From NCBI GenBank assembly GCA_009379955.1, contig WHST01000019.1, positions 1 to 64,000 of the forward strand: a stretch of 64,000 bases of DNA. The letters run 5' to 3'. The notes under the pieces were generated by a model. That model did not search any database. It worked only from the letters and a program-made list of their open reading frames with translations, and had not been told where the DNA came from. This DNA comes from Streptosporangiales bacterium. Its GTDB lineage: Bacteria; Actinomycetota; Actinomycetes; Streptosporangiales; WHST01. Position numbers and translations under genes: made by a program. Within the stretch, counting starts at the first letter, position 1; the number at the start of each line of letters is the position of its first letter. Shown one piece after another: positions 26,855-35,179 of the stretch.

Positions 26855-27844
26855 CTAGGAAGCCAGGCTCGTCGACAGCATCTCGCGGATCTGGTCGACG
26901 TCGAGCCACAGGTCGTTGGTGTCCGAGCGGTACGCGAACCCGTCGCCGACCGGCACGCCGTCGGCGGGCGGCTCGTAGCCCCACGTCGCGATCGTCGGCT
27001 GCAGCACGTACCTGTCGCCGAGCCGGAGTGCGCGGCGGCCCTCCTCGGGCGACACCATCTCCTCGTGCAGCTTCTCGCCGGGCCGCACGCCGATCTCGTG
27101 CATGGGCGCATCGGGGGCGATCGCCTGGGCGAGGTCGACGACCTTCATGCTCGGGATGCGTGGCACGTACAGCTCGCCGCCGGCCATCAGGTCGAAGGAG
27201 TCGACGACGAACTTCACCGCCTGGTCGAGCGTGATCCAGAACCTCGTCATCCGCTTGTCGGTGATCGGCAACGACTTGCCCTGCTCCGCGAGCTTGCGGA
27301 AGAACGGGATCACCGAGCCGCGGCTGGCCATGACGTTGCCGTACCTGACGACGGCGAACCGCGCCGGGTGGTTGGCGGCGTAGTGGTTGGCCGAGACGAA
27401 CAGCTTGTCGGCGACGAGCTTCGTCGCGCCGTACAGGTTGATGGGGCTCGAGGCCTTGTCGGTCGACAGCGCGACGACCTTCTGCACCCCGCTGTCGATC
27501 GCGGCCTCGACGACGTTCTGCGAGCCGGACACGTTGGTGCGTACGTACTCGAAGGGGTTGTACTCGGCGGTGTCGACCTGCTTGAGTGCGGCAGCGTGAA
27601 CGACGTACTCGACGCCGTGCATCGCACGCACCAGCCGCTCGCGGTCGCGAATGTCGCCGATGAACCAGCGAAGGCGCGGGTCGTCGTCGAACAGCTGGCG
27701 CGCCTCGTATTGTTTGAGCTCGTCACGAGAGATGACGACGACACGACGAGGGTCGTGATGGTCGAGCAGATGACGAATGAAGGTCTTGCCGAACGAGCCC
27801 GTCCCGCCGGTGACGAGAACGTCCGATCCGTTGAGCACAGACAC
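26855..27844 (-). CDS. pseB: UDP-GlcNAc 4,6-dehydratase (5-inverting), PseB
   Basis: 329-residue extended SDR enzyme that starts pseudaminic acid synthesis by dehydrating and C5-epimerising UDP-GlcNAc. The nucleotide motif TGGTGSFGK is at residues 12-20, ALKQVDTAEYNPFEYVRTNV is typical of PseB, and the catalytic groups are T128-D129-K130 and Y138-x3-K142. The GTG at 27844 has GGGAGGG eight bases upstream. It is divergent from the spsF-pseG pair, with a 135-base shared promoter region. Confidence 0.93.
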   Translation of the reverse strand: MSVLNGSDVLVTGGTGSFGKTFIRHLLDHHDPRRVVVISRDELKQYEARQLFDDDPRLRWFIGDIRDRERLVRAMHGVEYVVHAAALKQVDTAEYNPFEYVRTNVSGSQNVVEAAIDSGVQKVVALSTDKASSPINLYGATKLVADKLFVSANHYAANHPARFAVVRYGNVMASRGSVIPFFRKLAEQGKSLPITDKRMTRFWITLDQAVKFVVDSFDLMAGGELYVPRIPSMKVVDLAQAIAPDAPMHEIGVRPGEKLHEEMVSPEEGRRALRLGDRYVLQPTIATWGYEPPADGVPVGDGFAYRSDTNDLWLDVDQIREMLSTSLAS

Positions 27845-27979
27845 GCCGTGCACCCTCCCGGTGATCGCGCGATGGCGCGCTCGTAGTGACTGGGTCCGCG
27901 CGAACGCTATGGAGCGTAGGTGTCCTGAACATGAACTCGAAGGGGTACAGAAAGTGACAAGGCGAGTGCGAGGAATCGG

Positions 27980-28711
27980 ATGAGCACGGTCGTCGGTGTG
28001 CTGCAGGCGCGGACGGGCTCGACCCGGCTGCCCGGCAAGGTGCTGCTGCCGCTGGCGGGGCGCAGCGTGCTCGGCTGGGTGGTCAGGGCCGTACGCGAGT
28101 CGGACAGCGTCGACGAGCTCGTCGTCGCGACGACGACGGAGGACGGCGACGACGCGGTGGTCGCGGAGTGCGCCGAGCTCGGCGTCGAGGTGTACCGCGG
28201 GCCGGTCGACGACGTGCTCAGCAGGTTCCTGCACGCGACGAAGCGGTGGGAGCCCGATGCGATCGCACGGTTCACGGCGGACTGCCCGCTGCTCGACCCG
28301 TCGCTCGTCGCGGCGGCCGTGGGCGCGTGGCGCGCGGCGCCGTGGCTCGACTACGTCAGCACGGCGATGCCGCGGTGCGTCCCGCGTGGCATGGACGTCG
28401 AGGTCGTCCGCGGCGAGACGCTCAGGGACATCGACGCGACGGCGACCGCGCACCACCGCACCCACGTGACGTCGGCGGTCTACACCCAGCCGGACAGGTA
28501 CCGGCTCCTCGGCCTCACGCTGCGACCCGACGCGTCCGACCTGCGGGTGACCCTCGACACGGCGGACGACCTGAGCCTGCTCGAGGCGGTCGTCGCGGAG
28601 CTCGGCGACCGCACGGCGTCGCTGCCCGAGCTGGTGCCGTTCCTGCGGTCGCGTCCCGACGTCGTGGCGCTCAACGCGCACATCGAGCAGAAGGTCCTGG
28701 AGGCCGGATGA
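27980..28711 (+). CDS. SpsF-type cytidylyltransferase (candidate CMP-Pse synthetase)
   Basis: 243-residue nucleotidyltransferase of the CMP-sugar synthetase superfamily. The N-terminal LQARTGSTRLPGKVL is the SpsF form of the CTP-binding loop, and RFTADCPLLDPSLV contains the metal-binding Asp region. Position next to pseG and the absence of another cytidylyltransferase suggest it fills the PseF role, activating pseudaminic acid with CTP; SpsF proteins are common in such clusters. GAGGAA lies close upstream of ATG 27980. The stop overlaps the pseG start by four bases. Confidence 0.8.
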   Translation: MSTVVGVLQARTGSTRLPGKVLLPLAGRSVLGWVVRAVRESDSVDELVVATTTEDGDDAVVAECAELGVEVYRGPVDDVLSRFLHATKRWEPDAIARFTADCPLLDPSLVAAAVGAWRAAPWLDYVSTAMPRCVPRGMDVEVVRGETLRDIDATATAHHRTHVTSAVYTQPDRYRLLGLTLRPDASDLRVTLDTADDLSLLEAVVAELGDRTASLPELVPFLRSRPDVVALNAHIEQKVLEAG

Positions 28712-29721
28712 GGGTCGCGTTCTGCTGCGACGCGGGACCCGCGATCGGCATCGGCCACGTCATGCGGTGCCTCGCACTGGCGGAGGAGCTCGCCGCCCGC
28801 GGGGCGACTCCGGTCTTCGTCGCCGACCTCGCCGGCGTGCCGTGGGCGCGGGCGCAGGTGGAGCGTCGCGGATTCGCGGTCGTGGCGCCGGAGACGACGT
28901 ACGTCGACGGCGTGCTCGCGTGCGCGCCGTCGGCGGTGGTGCTCGACTCCTACCTGCTCCCGGCCGAGGTCTCGGGCGAGCTGCGGGCAGCGGGGCTGCC
29001 GGTCCTCGCGATCGTCGACGGCGACCTGCGCGGCCACGTGGCCGACGTGTACGTCGACCAGAACCTCGGCGCGGAGGACGACGACCCTGCGGTGCCCGAT
29101 GGCGCGGTCCGGCTCGCCGGACTGCGCTTCGCGATGCTCAGGTCCGAGGTGATCGGGGCAGGCCCCGCGTCGCCCGACGCGTCCGGCGAGACGGGGACGC
29201 CTCGGGTGCTCGCGTTCTTCGGCGGCACCGACGCGTTCGGCGCCGCGCCGGTGCTCGTAAGGGCGCTCGCCGCCGCGGGGCGCCCCTTCGACGCGACCGT
29301 CGTGGCGTCGCGCGACGACCTCGTACGGCGCGTGGGCGAGGTGCCGCTCGCCGCTGGCCAGCAGGTCGAGGTGATCGCCCCCACCGACCGCATCGCGGCG
29401 CTCGTCGTCGGTGCCGACCTCGTGCTCGCCGCGTCGGGCACGTCGATCTGGGAGCTGCTCTGCCTGGGCGCGGCGGCCGCCCTGGTGCGCGTCGCCGACA
29501 ACCAGGTCGTCGGCTACGACCGCACCGTCGCGACCGGTGCCGTCGCGGGTCTCGGTGCTCTCGCCGACGTCGACGCCGACCCGTCCGCCGCGGCCCGCAC
29601 GCTCACCAGGCTCCTGACCGATCGGGACGAACGCGCCGCCCTGCGCCGCAAGGGCCGCGACCTCGTCGACGGCCGCGGCCGCACCCGCGTCGCCGACACC
29701 CTCCTCGCCCTGCTCCCCTGA
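28708..29721 (+). CDS. pseG: UDP-sugar hydrolase PseG
   Basis: 337-residue GT-B fold hydrolase that removes UDP from UDP-2,4-diacetamido-2,4,6-trideoxy-beta-L-altropyranose, giving the free sugar for PseI. The N-terminal GIGHVMRCLALA motif (from residue 14) with its catalytic His and the C-terminal ASGTSIWELLCLG and NQ segments match the family. It overlaps the cytidylyltransferase gene by ATGA. Its stop codon lies at the first unit of a 31-bp repeat array, which may end the transcript. Confidence 0.9.
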   Translation: MRVAFCCDAGPAIGIGHVMRCLALAEELAARGATPVFVADLAGVPWARAQVERRGFAVVAPETTYVDGVLACAPSAVVLDSYLLPAEVSGELRAAGLPVLAIVDGDLRGHVADVYVDQNLGAEDDDPAVPDGAVRLAGLRFAMLRSEVIGAGPASPDASGETGTPRVLAFFGGTDAFGAAPVLVRALAAAGRPFDATVVASRDDLVRRVGEVPLAAGQQVEVIAPTDRIAALVVGADLVLAASGTSIWELLCLGAAAALVRVADNQVVGYDRTVATGAVAGLGALADVDADPSAAARTLTRLLTDRDERAALRRKGRDLVDGRGRTRVADTLLALLP

Positions 29722-29893
29722 CCCCCGCTGGGGTCCCCAATCGTGGTCCTGACCCCCGCTGGGGTCCCCGGTTGTGGTGCCCACCCCCGCCGGGGTCCCC
29801 GGTTGTGGTGCCCACCCCCGCCGGGGTCCCCGGTTGTGGTGCCCACCCCCGCTGGGGTCCCCCGCGGTGCTCGGGACCCCAGCCGGGGTCCCC
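29721..29893. repeat. six palindromic repeats, exact 31-bp period
   Basis: Cores close to ACCCCCGCTGGGGTCCCC begin at 29721, 29752, 29783, 29814, 29845 and 29876, each exactly 31 bp from the last. The 13-bp links are nearly identical in the central three (GGTTGTGGTGCCC) and drift at the ends. Each core can fold ACCCC with GGGGT, or the same GGGG with the following CCCC. The array fills the gap between convergent pseG and uronate isomerase genes and may act as a multi-hairpin terminator. Confidence 0.85.
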
Positions 29894-29898
29894 AGCGG

Positions 29899-31314
29899 TC
29901 AGAGGCGGAAGACGCGGCGGGGGAGGTCGTACGCGAGGTCCCGGGCCAGGTCGATGGCCTCGTCCTCGTCGAGGCGGTGCTCGGCCACGAGGCCGGCCAG
30001 GTAGCCGCAGTCGAGGCGCCTGGCCATGTCGTGCCTGGCCGGGATGGAGCAGAACGCGCGGGTGTCGTCGACGAACCCCGACGTCTTGTGGAAGCCGGTC
30101 GTGTCGGTCACCGCCCGCCGGAACCGCGAGATCGCGTCGGGAGTGTCGAGGAACCACCACGGCACCCCCGCGTAGACGGCGGGGTAGAACCCGGCCAGCG
30201 GCGCGAGCTCGCGTGACCAGACGTCCTCGTCGACGGTGAACACGACGAGGCGGAGGTTCGGGTGCGTGCCGAAGCGTTCGAGCAGCGGCCGCAGCGCGCG
30301 GGTGAGCTCCGTGGCCACCGGGATGTCGTGCCCGGTGTCGGGTCCGTACGCCTCCAGCGTCGGACGGTGGTGGCTGCGCAGCACGCCCGGGTGCAACTGC
30401 ATGACGAGGCCGTCGTCGCAGGACATCCTGGCCAGCTCGAACAGCAGGTGCTGCCGCAACGCGGTCAGCTCCGCGTCGATCGCCTCGCCGGCGCGGGCGG
30501 CCGCGTAGACGCGTTCCGCCTCGCCGGTCGTGAGCGGGTGCGAGCCGGCGTCGGGCGGGCTGTGGTCGGTCGCCGTCGCCCCGTGTTCCGAGAAGTACGC
30601 GCGGCGGACCTCCAGCGCGGCGACCAGTCCCGCGAGGGTGCCGGTGTCGACGTCCGCCGCCTCGGCCAGCCGGGCCAGGTCGCCGGTCCAGCCCGGCCGG
30701 TCCGGGTGGACGTAGTGGTCGGGACGGAACGTCGGCACCACGCGGCCGCGGAAGCCGGGGTCGTCGGCGAGGCGCCGGTGGGCGTCGAGGTCGTCGACGG
30801 GGTCGTCCGTGGTCGCGAGCACCTCGAGCCCGAACCGTTCGTACAGCGCGCGCGGCCGGTACGCGGGCTCGGCCAGGCGGGCGCAGAGCTGGTCGAAGAG
30901 CGCGTCCGCCGTCTGCGCGGACGGTCGCATCGTGACGCCGAACAGCTCGGTGAGCTCTGCCTCGAGCCAGGTGCGCGTCGGCGTGCCCGCGAAGACGGGC
31001 CAGTGCTCGCAGAACGTGCGCCACACCTCGCGCGGCGCCGCCGGGGGCGGATCGTCGTGCCGCGCGCTGCGCAGGCCGAGCCGCCACAGCGGCACCCCGT
31101 GCGCGTGCAGCAGCCGCGTGACGTAGTGGTCGACGGTGACGAGGAGCGTGGCGGGATCGGCGAACGGGACGTCGTCGGCGAGCACAGCGGGGTCGACGTG
31201 CCCGTGCGGCGACACGAGCGGCAGGTCCGCCACGCTCGCGTGGAGCCGCGACGCGACCGACCTGACCCGGGGGTCGGCGGGGAGGAGCCGGTCCGGATGC
31301 GACCTCAGCTCCAT
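29899..31314 (-). CDS. uxaC: glucuronate (uronate) isomerase
   Basis: 471-residue amidohydrolase-fold enzyme isomerising D-glucuronate to D-fructuronate (or galacturonate to tagaturonate). Metal site motif VSPHGHVDP is near residue 35; GLEVLATTDDPVDDLDAH, MQLHPGVLRSHHR and GFVDDTRAFCSIPARHD are family hallmarks. GAGGGGG lies just before ATG 31314. It stands apart from the other hexuronate genes (59.3-63.6 kb), but supplies the missing first step for them. No regulator is adjacent. Confidence 0.93.
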   Translation of the reverse strand: MELRSHPDRLLPADPRVRSVASRLHASVADLPLVSPHGHVDPAVLADDVPFADPATLLVTVDHYVTRLLHAHGVPLWRLGLRSARHDDPPPAAPREVWRTFCEHWPVFAGTPTRTWLEAELTELFGVTMRPSAQTADALFDQLCARLAEPAYRPRALYERFGLEVLATTDDPVDDLDAHRRLADDPGFRGRVVPTFRPDHYVHPDRPGWTGDLARLAEAADVDTGTLAGLVAALEVRRAYFSEHGATATDHSPPDAGSHPLTTGEAERVYAAARAGEAIDAELTALRQHLLFELARMSCDDGLVMQLHPGVLRSHHRPTLEAYGPDTGHDIPVATELTRALRPLLERFGTHPNLRLVVFTVDEDVWSRELAPLAGFYPAVYAGVPWWFLDTPDAISRFRRAVTDTTGFHKTSGFVDDTRAFCSIPARHDMARRLDCGYLAGLVAEHRLDEDEAIDLARDLAYDLPRRVFRL

Positions 31315-31438
31315 CACGCCCCCTCGGTCCCTGCTGGACGGTCGATCCACGGCCGTCGCGGACAAGGTCTACCAGCAGCCCACCCGGCCGCACCAACGAC
31401 AGGCCCGTTGTCGTCGAGGTCTCTGGCAAGCTGGCTGT

Positions 31439-32002
31439 ATGGCTGGAGGAGATCTCGCGTGCGGCGTGGCGTCTCGACGCCGCCGTGTCACTGCCGGGCT
31501 ACTGGGGTTGGCTCAGCTCGGCCATGCCCAGTGGTTCTTCGGGAATCTCTACGAAGCCGTGGTGAAGGTTCCCGACCGGCTGGCGGCGCACGGCTCACCC
31601 CGCCGCAGTGGGTCAGTGGTGTCACCGCTCGGGGCGGGCAGCCCCGTTCGCTACTACGCCGCAGCGGCGCCGGCCACGTCACCGGCCGTTCTCGCCGCAG
31701 TGGTGACCGGCTGGGACGACCGGAGTGGCCGTCGCTGGCTCCTCACCGCCGCCACGTGCTCGATCGTCGGGGGCGCGCTGGGCGCATATCTCGTAAGGGC
31801 CGTCAACCTGAGACTGTTCTTCGGCACGCGTTCAGTGACCGGCGACGAGCGAGCGATGCTGCTGCAGACGTGGTATCGAGTGAACGCCATCAGGCTCGTG
31901 GCCACGGGTGGGGCGTGGTTCGCTGCGTACAAGGCCAGGTCACGCCTGCTTCAGCAGGGATCCCCGCTGGGGCACGACCGTCGTGCCGATGATGTGCCCT
32001 AG
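31439..32002 (+). CDS. DUF1772-like small membrane protein
   Basis: About 187 residues with four hydrophobic segments. The phrase AQWFFGNLYEAVVKVPDRLA at residues 30-50 is typical of small actinobacterial membrane proteins of the DUF1772 kind. Function unknown. The start is uncertain: ATG 31439 lacks a ribosome site, while the in-frame GTG at 31466 has GGAGGAG about 14 bases upstream. The end overlaps the convergent pseI gene by four bases. Confidence 0.6.
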   Translation: MAGGDLACGVASRRRRVTAGLLGLAQLGHAQWFFGNLYEAVVKVPDRLAAHGSPRRSGSVVSPLGAGSPVRYYAAAAPATSPAVLAAVVTGWDDRSGRRWLLTAATCSIVGGALGAYLVRAVNLRLFFGTRSVTGDERAMLLQTWYRVNAIRLVATGGAWFAAYKARSRLLQQGSPLGHDRRADDVP

Positions 32003-33054
32003 ACGAGATCCCAGGTCAGCGGCGTGCCCTTCGCCGCGTCGCGGGTGAACGTACGGCCGACCACCGTGTCGAACGCGTCGGGCGGCAGGCCGCCGGCGGG
32101 GCGGATCGACCGGACGTTGCCGGCGGTGACCCGGTCGCCCGCGCGGACGTCCTCGACGACGAACAGCGAGCGCCGGAAGCGCAGGCCCTCGGCCTCGGAC
32201 GCGGTCGGCCCGATGACGGGACGGCCGAGGGCGCGCCAGGCCGTCTCGCTCTCGCGGCGCAGTGCCGCGAGCTCCTCGGGCTCGAGGGAGAACGCCGAGT
32301 CGACGCCGCCCTTCGCGCGCAGCAGCGTGACGTGCTTCTCGATCAGCGTCGCGCCGAGCGCGACCGAGGCGACGGCCGCGCCGATGCCGAGCGTGTGGTC
32401 GGAGAGGCCGGCGTGCACGCCGAAGGCGTCCGCGAGAACGGGCAGGCGGCGCAGGTTGCTGTGCTCGGGCGACGCCGGGTACGACGCGGTGCAGGCGAGC
32501 ACGACGAGCTGGTCGTTGCCCTCGGCGCGCGCGGTGCGGACGGCCGCGTCGATCTCCGCCATCGACGCCATGCCCGTGGAGATGAGCAGCGGCTTGCCCG
32601 TCGCGGCCATCCGGCGCACCAGCGGCAGGTCTACGATCTCCGACGACGCCAGCTTGTACGCCGGCACGTCGAGGTCCTCGAGGAAGTCGACGGCGGTCGG
32701 GTCGAACGGCGACGAGAACGCGACGAGGCCGAGGTCGCGCGCGAGCGCGAAGACGGGCTCGTGCCACTCCCACGGCGTGTGCGCCTCCTGGTAGAGGCGG
32801 TACAGGTTGCGGCCGCCCCAGAGCTCGTGGTCGTCCGACAGCCGGAAGTGCGGAGCATCGACGTCGACGGTGATCGTGTCGGCCGTGTAGGTCTGCAGCT
32901 TCACCGCCTGCGCGCCGGCTTCGGCCGCCGCCCGGACGATGTCGAGCGCGCGCTCGAGGTCGCCGTCGTGGTTGCCGGAGATCTCCGCGACGATCACGGG
33001 CGGGTGGTCGGGCCCGATCTCGGACTTGCCGAACGGGATCGAGGGTGAGCTCAT
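31999..33054 (-). CDS. pseI: pseudaminic acid synthase PseI
   Basis: 351-residue NeuB-family synthase condensing phosphoenolpyruvate with 2,4-diacetamido-2,4,6-trideoxy-L-altrose to give pseudaminic acid. The N-terminal TIM barrel begins VIVAEISGNHDGDLERAL, with KLQTYTADTI, the pattern that separates PseI from NeuB and LegI. The C-terminal SAF domain (from about residue 285) holds RRSLFVVEDVRAGD and IRPAGGLPPD. Overlaps the acetyltransferase gene by ATGA, so the two are coupled. Confidence 0.93.
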   Translation of the reverse strand: MSSPSIPFGKSEIGPDHPPVIVAEISGNHDGDLERALDIVRAAAEAGAQAVKLQTYTADTITVDVDAPHFRLSDDHELWGGRNLYRLYQEAHTPWEWHEPVFALARDLGLVAFSSPFDPTAVDFLEDLDVPAYKLASSEIVDLPLVRRMAATGKPLLISTGMASMAEIDAAVRTARAEGNDQLVVLACTASYPASPEHSNLRRLPVLADAFGVHAGLSDHTLGIGAAVASVALGATLIEKHVTLLRAKGGVDSAFSLEPEELAALRRESETAWRALGRPVIGPTASEAEGLRFRRSLFVVEDVRAGDRVTAGNVRSIRPAGGLPPDAFDTVVGRTFTRDAAKGTPLTWDLV

Positions 33055-33575
33055 CGCGACTCCAGTGCGGTACGGGCCCTGCGCTCGTCGCGGTGCAGAC
33101 GTAGGGGGAGGACGCGGACCGTCCGGCCGTCGACGGTGTGCGTGCGAGGCTCGCCCTCGGTGAAGCCGAAGCGCCGGTTCATCCGCCGGACGACGGTGTT
33201 GTCCTCGAGCACCTCGCCGGTGAGCACGTCGACGTCGAGCGGGCCGAACGCGTAGTCGAGCGCCTCGCGCTGCACCTCGATCCACGCCGGCAGGGTCTCG
33301 CCGCGACCGTCGAGGCCGTCGCTGTCGAGGAAGAACCCCCAGCCGGCCGAACGGTCGGCGGTGTCGTGGTCGAAGAAGTTCACGACGCCGCTCGGTACGC
33401 CGTCGCGCTCGTAGACGAGCACCCGTCGCGACGGGTCGGCGGCCGCCCGCTGCCACCACCGCAGGTGCTCGTCGGCGCTGATCTCGTGGGACGTCAGGCT
33501 CACCGATCTGACCTGCTCGTGGTTGCGCCAGCGGCGGATGTCCGCGAGGTCTGCCTCGGTCGCGTCACGTAGCAC
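33051..33575 (-). CDS. pseH: GNAT acetyltransferase, PseH type
   Basis: 174-residue RimL-like acetyltransferase. RRWRNHEQVRSVSLTSHEIS with EHLRWW at the N-terminus is the form seen in PseH, which acetylates the C4 amine made by PseC. Later segments GFFLDSDGLDGRGETLPA and EDNTVVRRMNRRFGF are the acetyl-CoA-binding and helix regions. The GTG at 33575 gives the family's usual start; an ATG 37 codons upstream adds a basic tail that homologues lack. Coupled to pseI. Confidence 0.82.
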   Translation of the reverse strand: MLRDATEADLADIRRWRNHEQVRSVSLTSHEISADEHLRWWQRAAADPSRRVLVYERDGVPSGVVNFFDHDTADRSAGWGFFLDSDGLDGRGETLPAWIEVQREALDYAFGPLDVDVLTGEVLEDNTVVRRMNRRFGFTEGEPRTHTVDGRTVRVLPLRLHRDERRARTALESR

Positions 33576-33722
33576 GCGTACGAGGATGCCAGCGTTCCGC
33601 GACCGTCGAGACCGTGCACGGGCCAGTTCACACGGTGGTCGAACGACGTTCACCTTCGCGACGTGGGCCCTGGCTAGCGTCCGCACGGACGACGGGAAGA
33701 CACCGAGCGGGAACGAGGGACG

Positions 33723-33974
33723 ATGACGCAGCTCGACCGGGAGCGGATCCGCGAGCTGATGGCCGAGGTGCTGTCGGCGAAGGGCGCGACCCTTCCCGAG
33801 GACGAGTCCGCCGACCTGCGGGCCGTCGGCTTCCGTTCGCTGGACTTCTCCGAGCTCGCACTGCGGGTCGAGGACGAGACGGGTGCCGAGCTCAACTTCG
33901 ACGCCCCGGGCCTGCGCAGCATCGCGACCGTCGGCGACGTCCTCGACTTCCTGCAGAAGCTGCAGGTGGCGTGA
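33723..33974 (+). CDS. acyl carrier protein
   Basis: 83-residue stand-alone carrier protein. The phosphopantetheine Ser is S39 in VGFRSLDFSEL, where the usual DSL reads RSL. Acidic helices flank it. Cytoplasmic. It begins a three-gene unit (ACP, adenylating ligase, reductase) with 4- and 8-nt overlaps, divergent from the pseH-pseI pair by 147 bases. The unit looks built to load and process an acyl group, perhaps for decorating the nearby nonulosonic acid glycan. Confidence 0.9.
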   Translation: MTQLDRERIRELMAEVLSAKGATLPEDESADLRAVGFRSLDFSELALRVEDETGAELNFDAPGLRSIATVGDVLDFLQKLQVA

Positions 33975-35179
33975 CTCGGGCCCAGGGCGAGGGCAACCGC
34001 GTCGTCGTCGACGGGGAGCCGTCGACGTGGCGCGAGCTGCCCGGACCGCGCGGCGCCGGGTCTCCCGTCGCCGTGCTCACCGGCGACTCCCGTACGGCGC
34101 TGGCAGCCGTACGCGACCACGCCGAGCACGGCGGCGAGCTGCTCGTCGCCGCGCCCGGCCGGGTCGACGCGGACCTGCGGGCCGAGCTGCTCGGCGACGG
34201 CTTCCGCCTGGTGACCGACGACGCCACGATCCCCTCGTCCCGCCGAAGGCCCGCCGACGACGACCGGGTCTGGATCCTCACCAGCGGCAGCACGGGTCGG
34301 CCCAAGCGGATCGGCCACACCCTGGCGAGCCTCACCACCGTCTCCGGTGTGCAGCCGCCGCGGGTGTGGCTCTGCCCGTACTCGCCGGGCACGTACGCCT
34401 GGTGGCAGCTCGTCACGCTCGGCCTCACCCAGCCGGGGCAGGACCTCGTCACGGTGTCACCGGACCGGCTCGACGCGTGGCCGTCCGACGCGCTGGCACA
34501 CGGCGTCACGGCGGTCTCCGGCACGCCGACGTTCTGGCGGCAGGCGCTCCTGCGCAGCGGCGACGACGTCGCGAAGGTCCCGCTGGAGCAGGTGACACTC
34601 GGCGGCGAGCCGGTCGACCAGGCGATCCTCGACCGGCTGCGCGAGACGTTCCCCGCCGCGCGGATCAGCTGGATCTACGCCTCGAGCGAGGTCGGCGCGG
34701 CGATCGTCGTACACGACGGCCGCGCCGGGTTCCCGCGGTCGTGGCTCGACCGCGAGTCGCCCGGCCGCCCGGTGCTCTCGGTCCGCGACGACGAGCTGGT
34801 CGTCGCCTCCCCCCACCACGGCGCGACGCTCGACGGCGCCGTTCGCACGGGAGACCGCGTGGAGCTGACGGACGACCGTGTGCTGGTCACCGGACGCCTC
34901 GGCAGCGACGAGATCAACGTGGGCGGGGCGAAGATCTCCGCCGGCGCCGTCCGCGACGTGTTGCACGCGCACCCCGGTGTCACGTGGGCGCGGGTCAGGG
35001 CGCGCAGGGCGCCGATCGTCGGGCACGTGGTCGTTGCGGACATCGTGGCCGACGACGCGATCGGCGACGCGGAGCTGACCAGGTGGGCGGCGGAGCGGTT
35101 GCCCGAGTACGGCGTGCCGCGCCGGCTGACGCGGCTGGCGGACATCCCGGTGAAGGAGACGTTGAAGAGCGATGTCTGA
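33971..35179 (+). CDS. ANL-family adenylating ligase
   Basis: 402-residue acyl-adenylate-forming enzyme. The ATP loop TSGSTGRPK is at residues 104-112, YASSEVGA is the A5-like motif, TGDRVEL carries the A7 Asp, and the C-terminal K399 in VKETLKSDV is the A10 Lys. It is shorter than most ANL enzymes at the N-terminus. Likely activates a carboxylic acid and loads it onto the neighbouring ACP. The GTG start overlaps the ACP stop (GTGA). Confidence 0.85.
   Translation: MTRAQGEGNRVVVDGEPSTWRELPGPRGAGSPVAVLTGDSRTALAAVRDHAEHGGELLVAAPGRVDADLRAELLGDGFRLVTDDATIPSSRRRPADDDRVWILTSGSTGRPKRIGHTLASLTTVSGVQPPRVWLCPYSPGTYAWWQLVTLGLTQPGQDLVTVSPDRLDAWPSDALAHGVTAVSGTPTFWRQALLRSGDDVAKVPLEQVTLGGEPVDQAILDRLRETFPAARISWIYASSEVGAAIVVHDGRAGFPRSWLDRESPGRPVLSVRDDELVVASPHHGATLDGAVRTGDRVELTDDRVLVTGRLGSDEINVGGAKISAGAVRDVLHAHPGVTWARVRARRAPIVGHVVVADIVADDAIGDAELTRWAAERLPEYGVPRRLTRLADIPVKETLKSDV

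Noticed and set aside
29721..29893. CRISPR-like array of regularly spaced repeats
   Set aside because: The 13-bp links between cores are almost the same, not unique spacers, and no cas gene is present.
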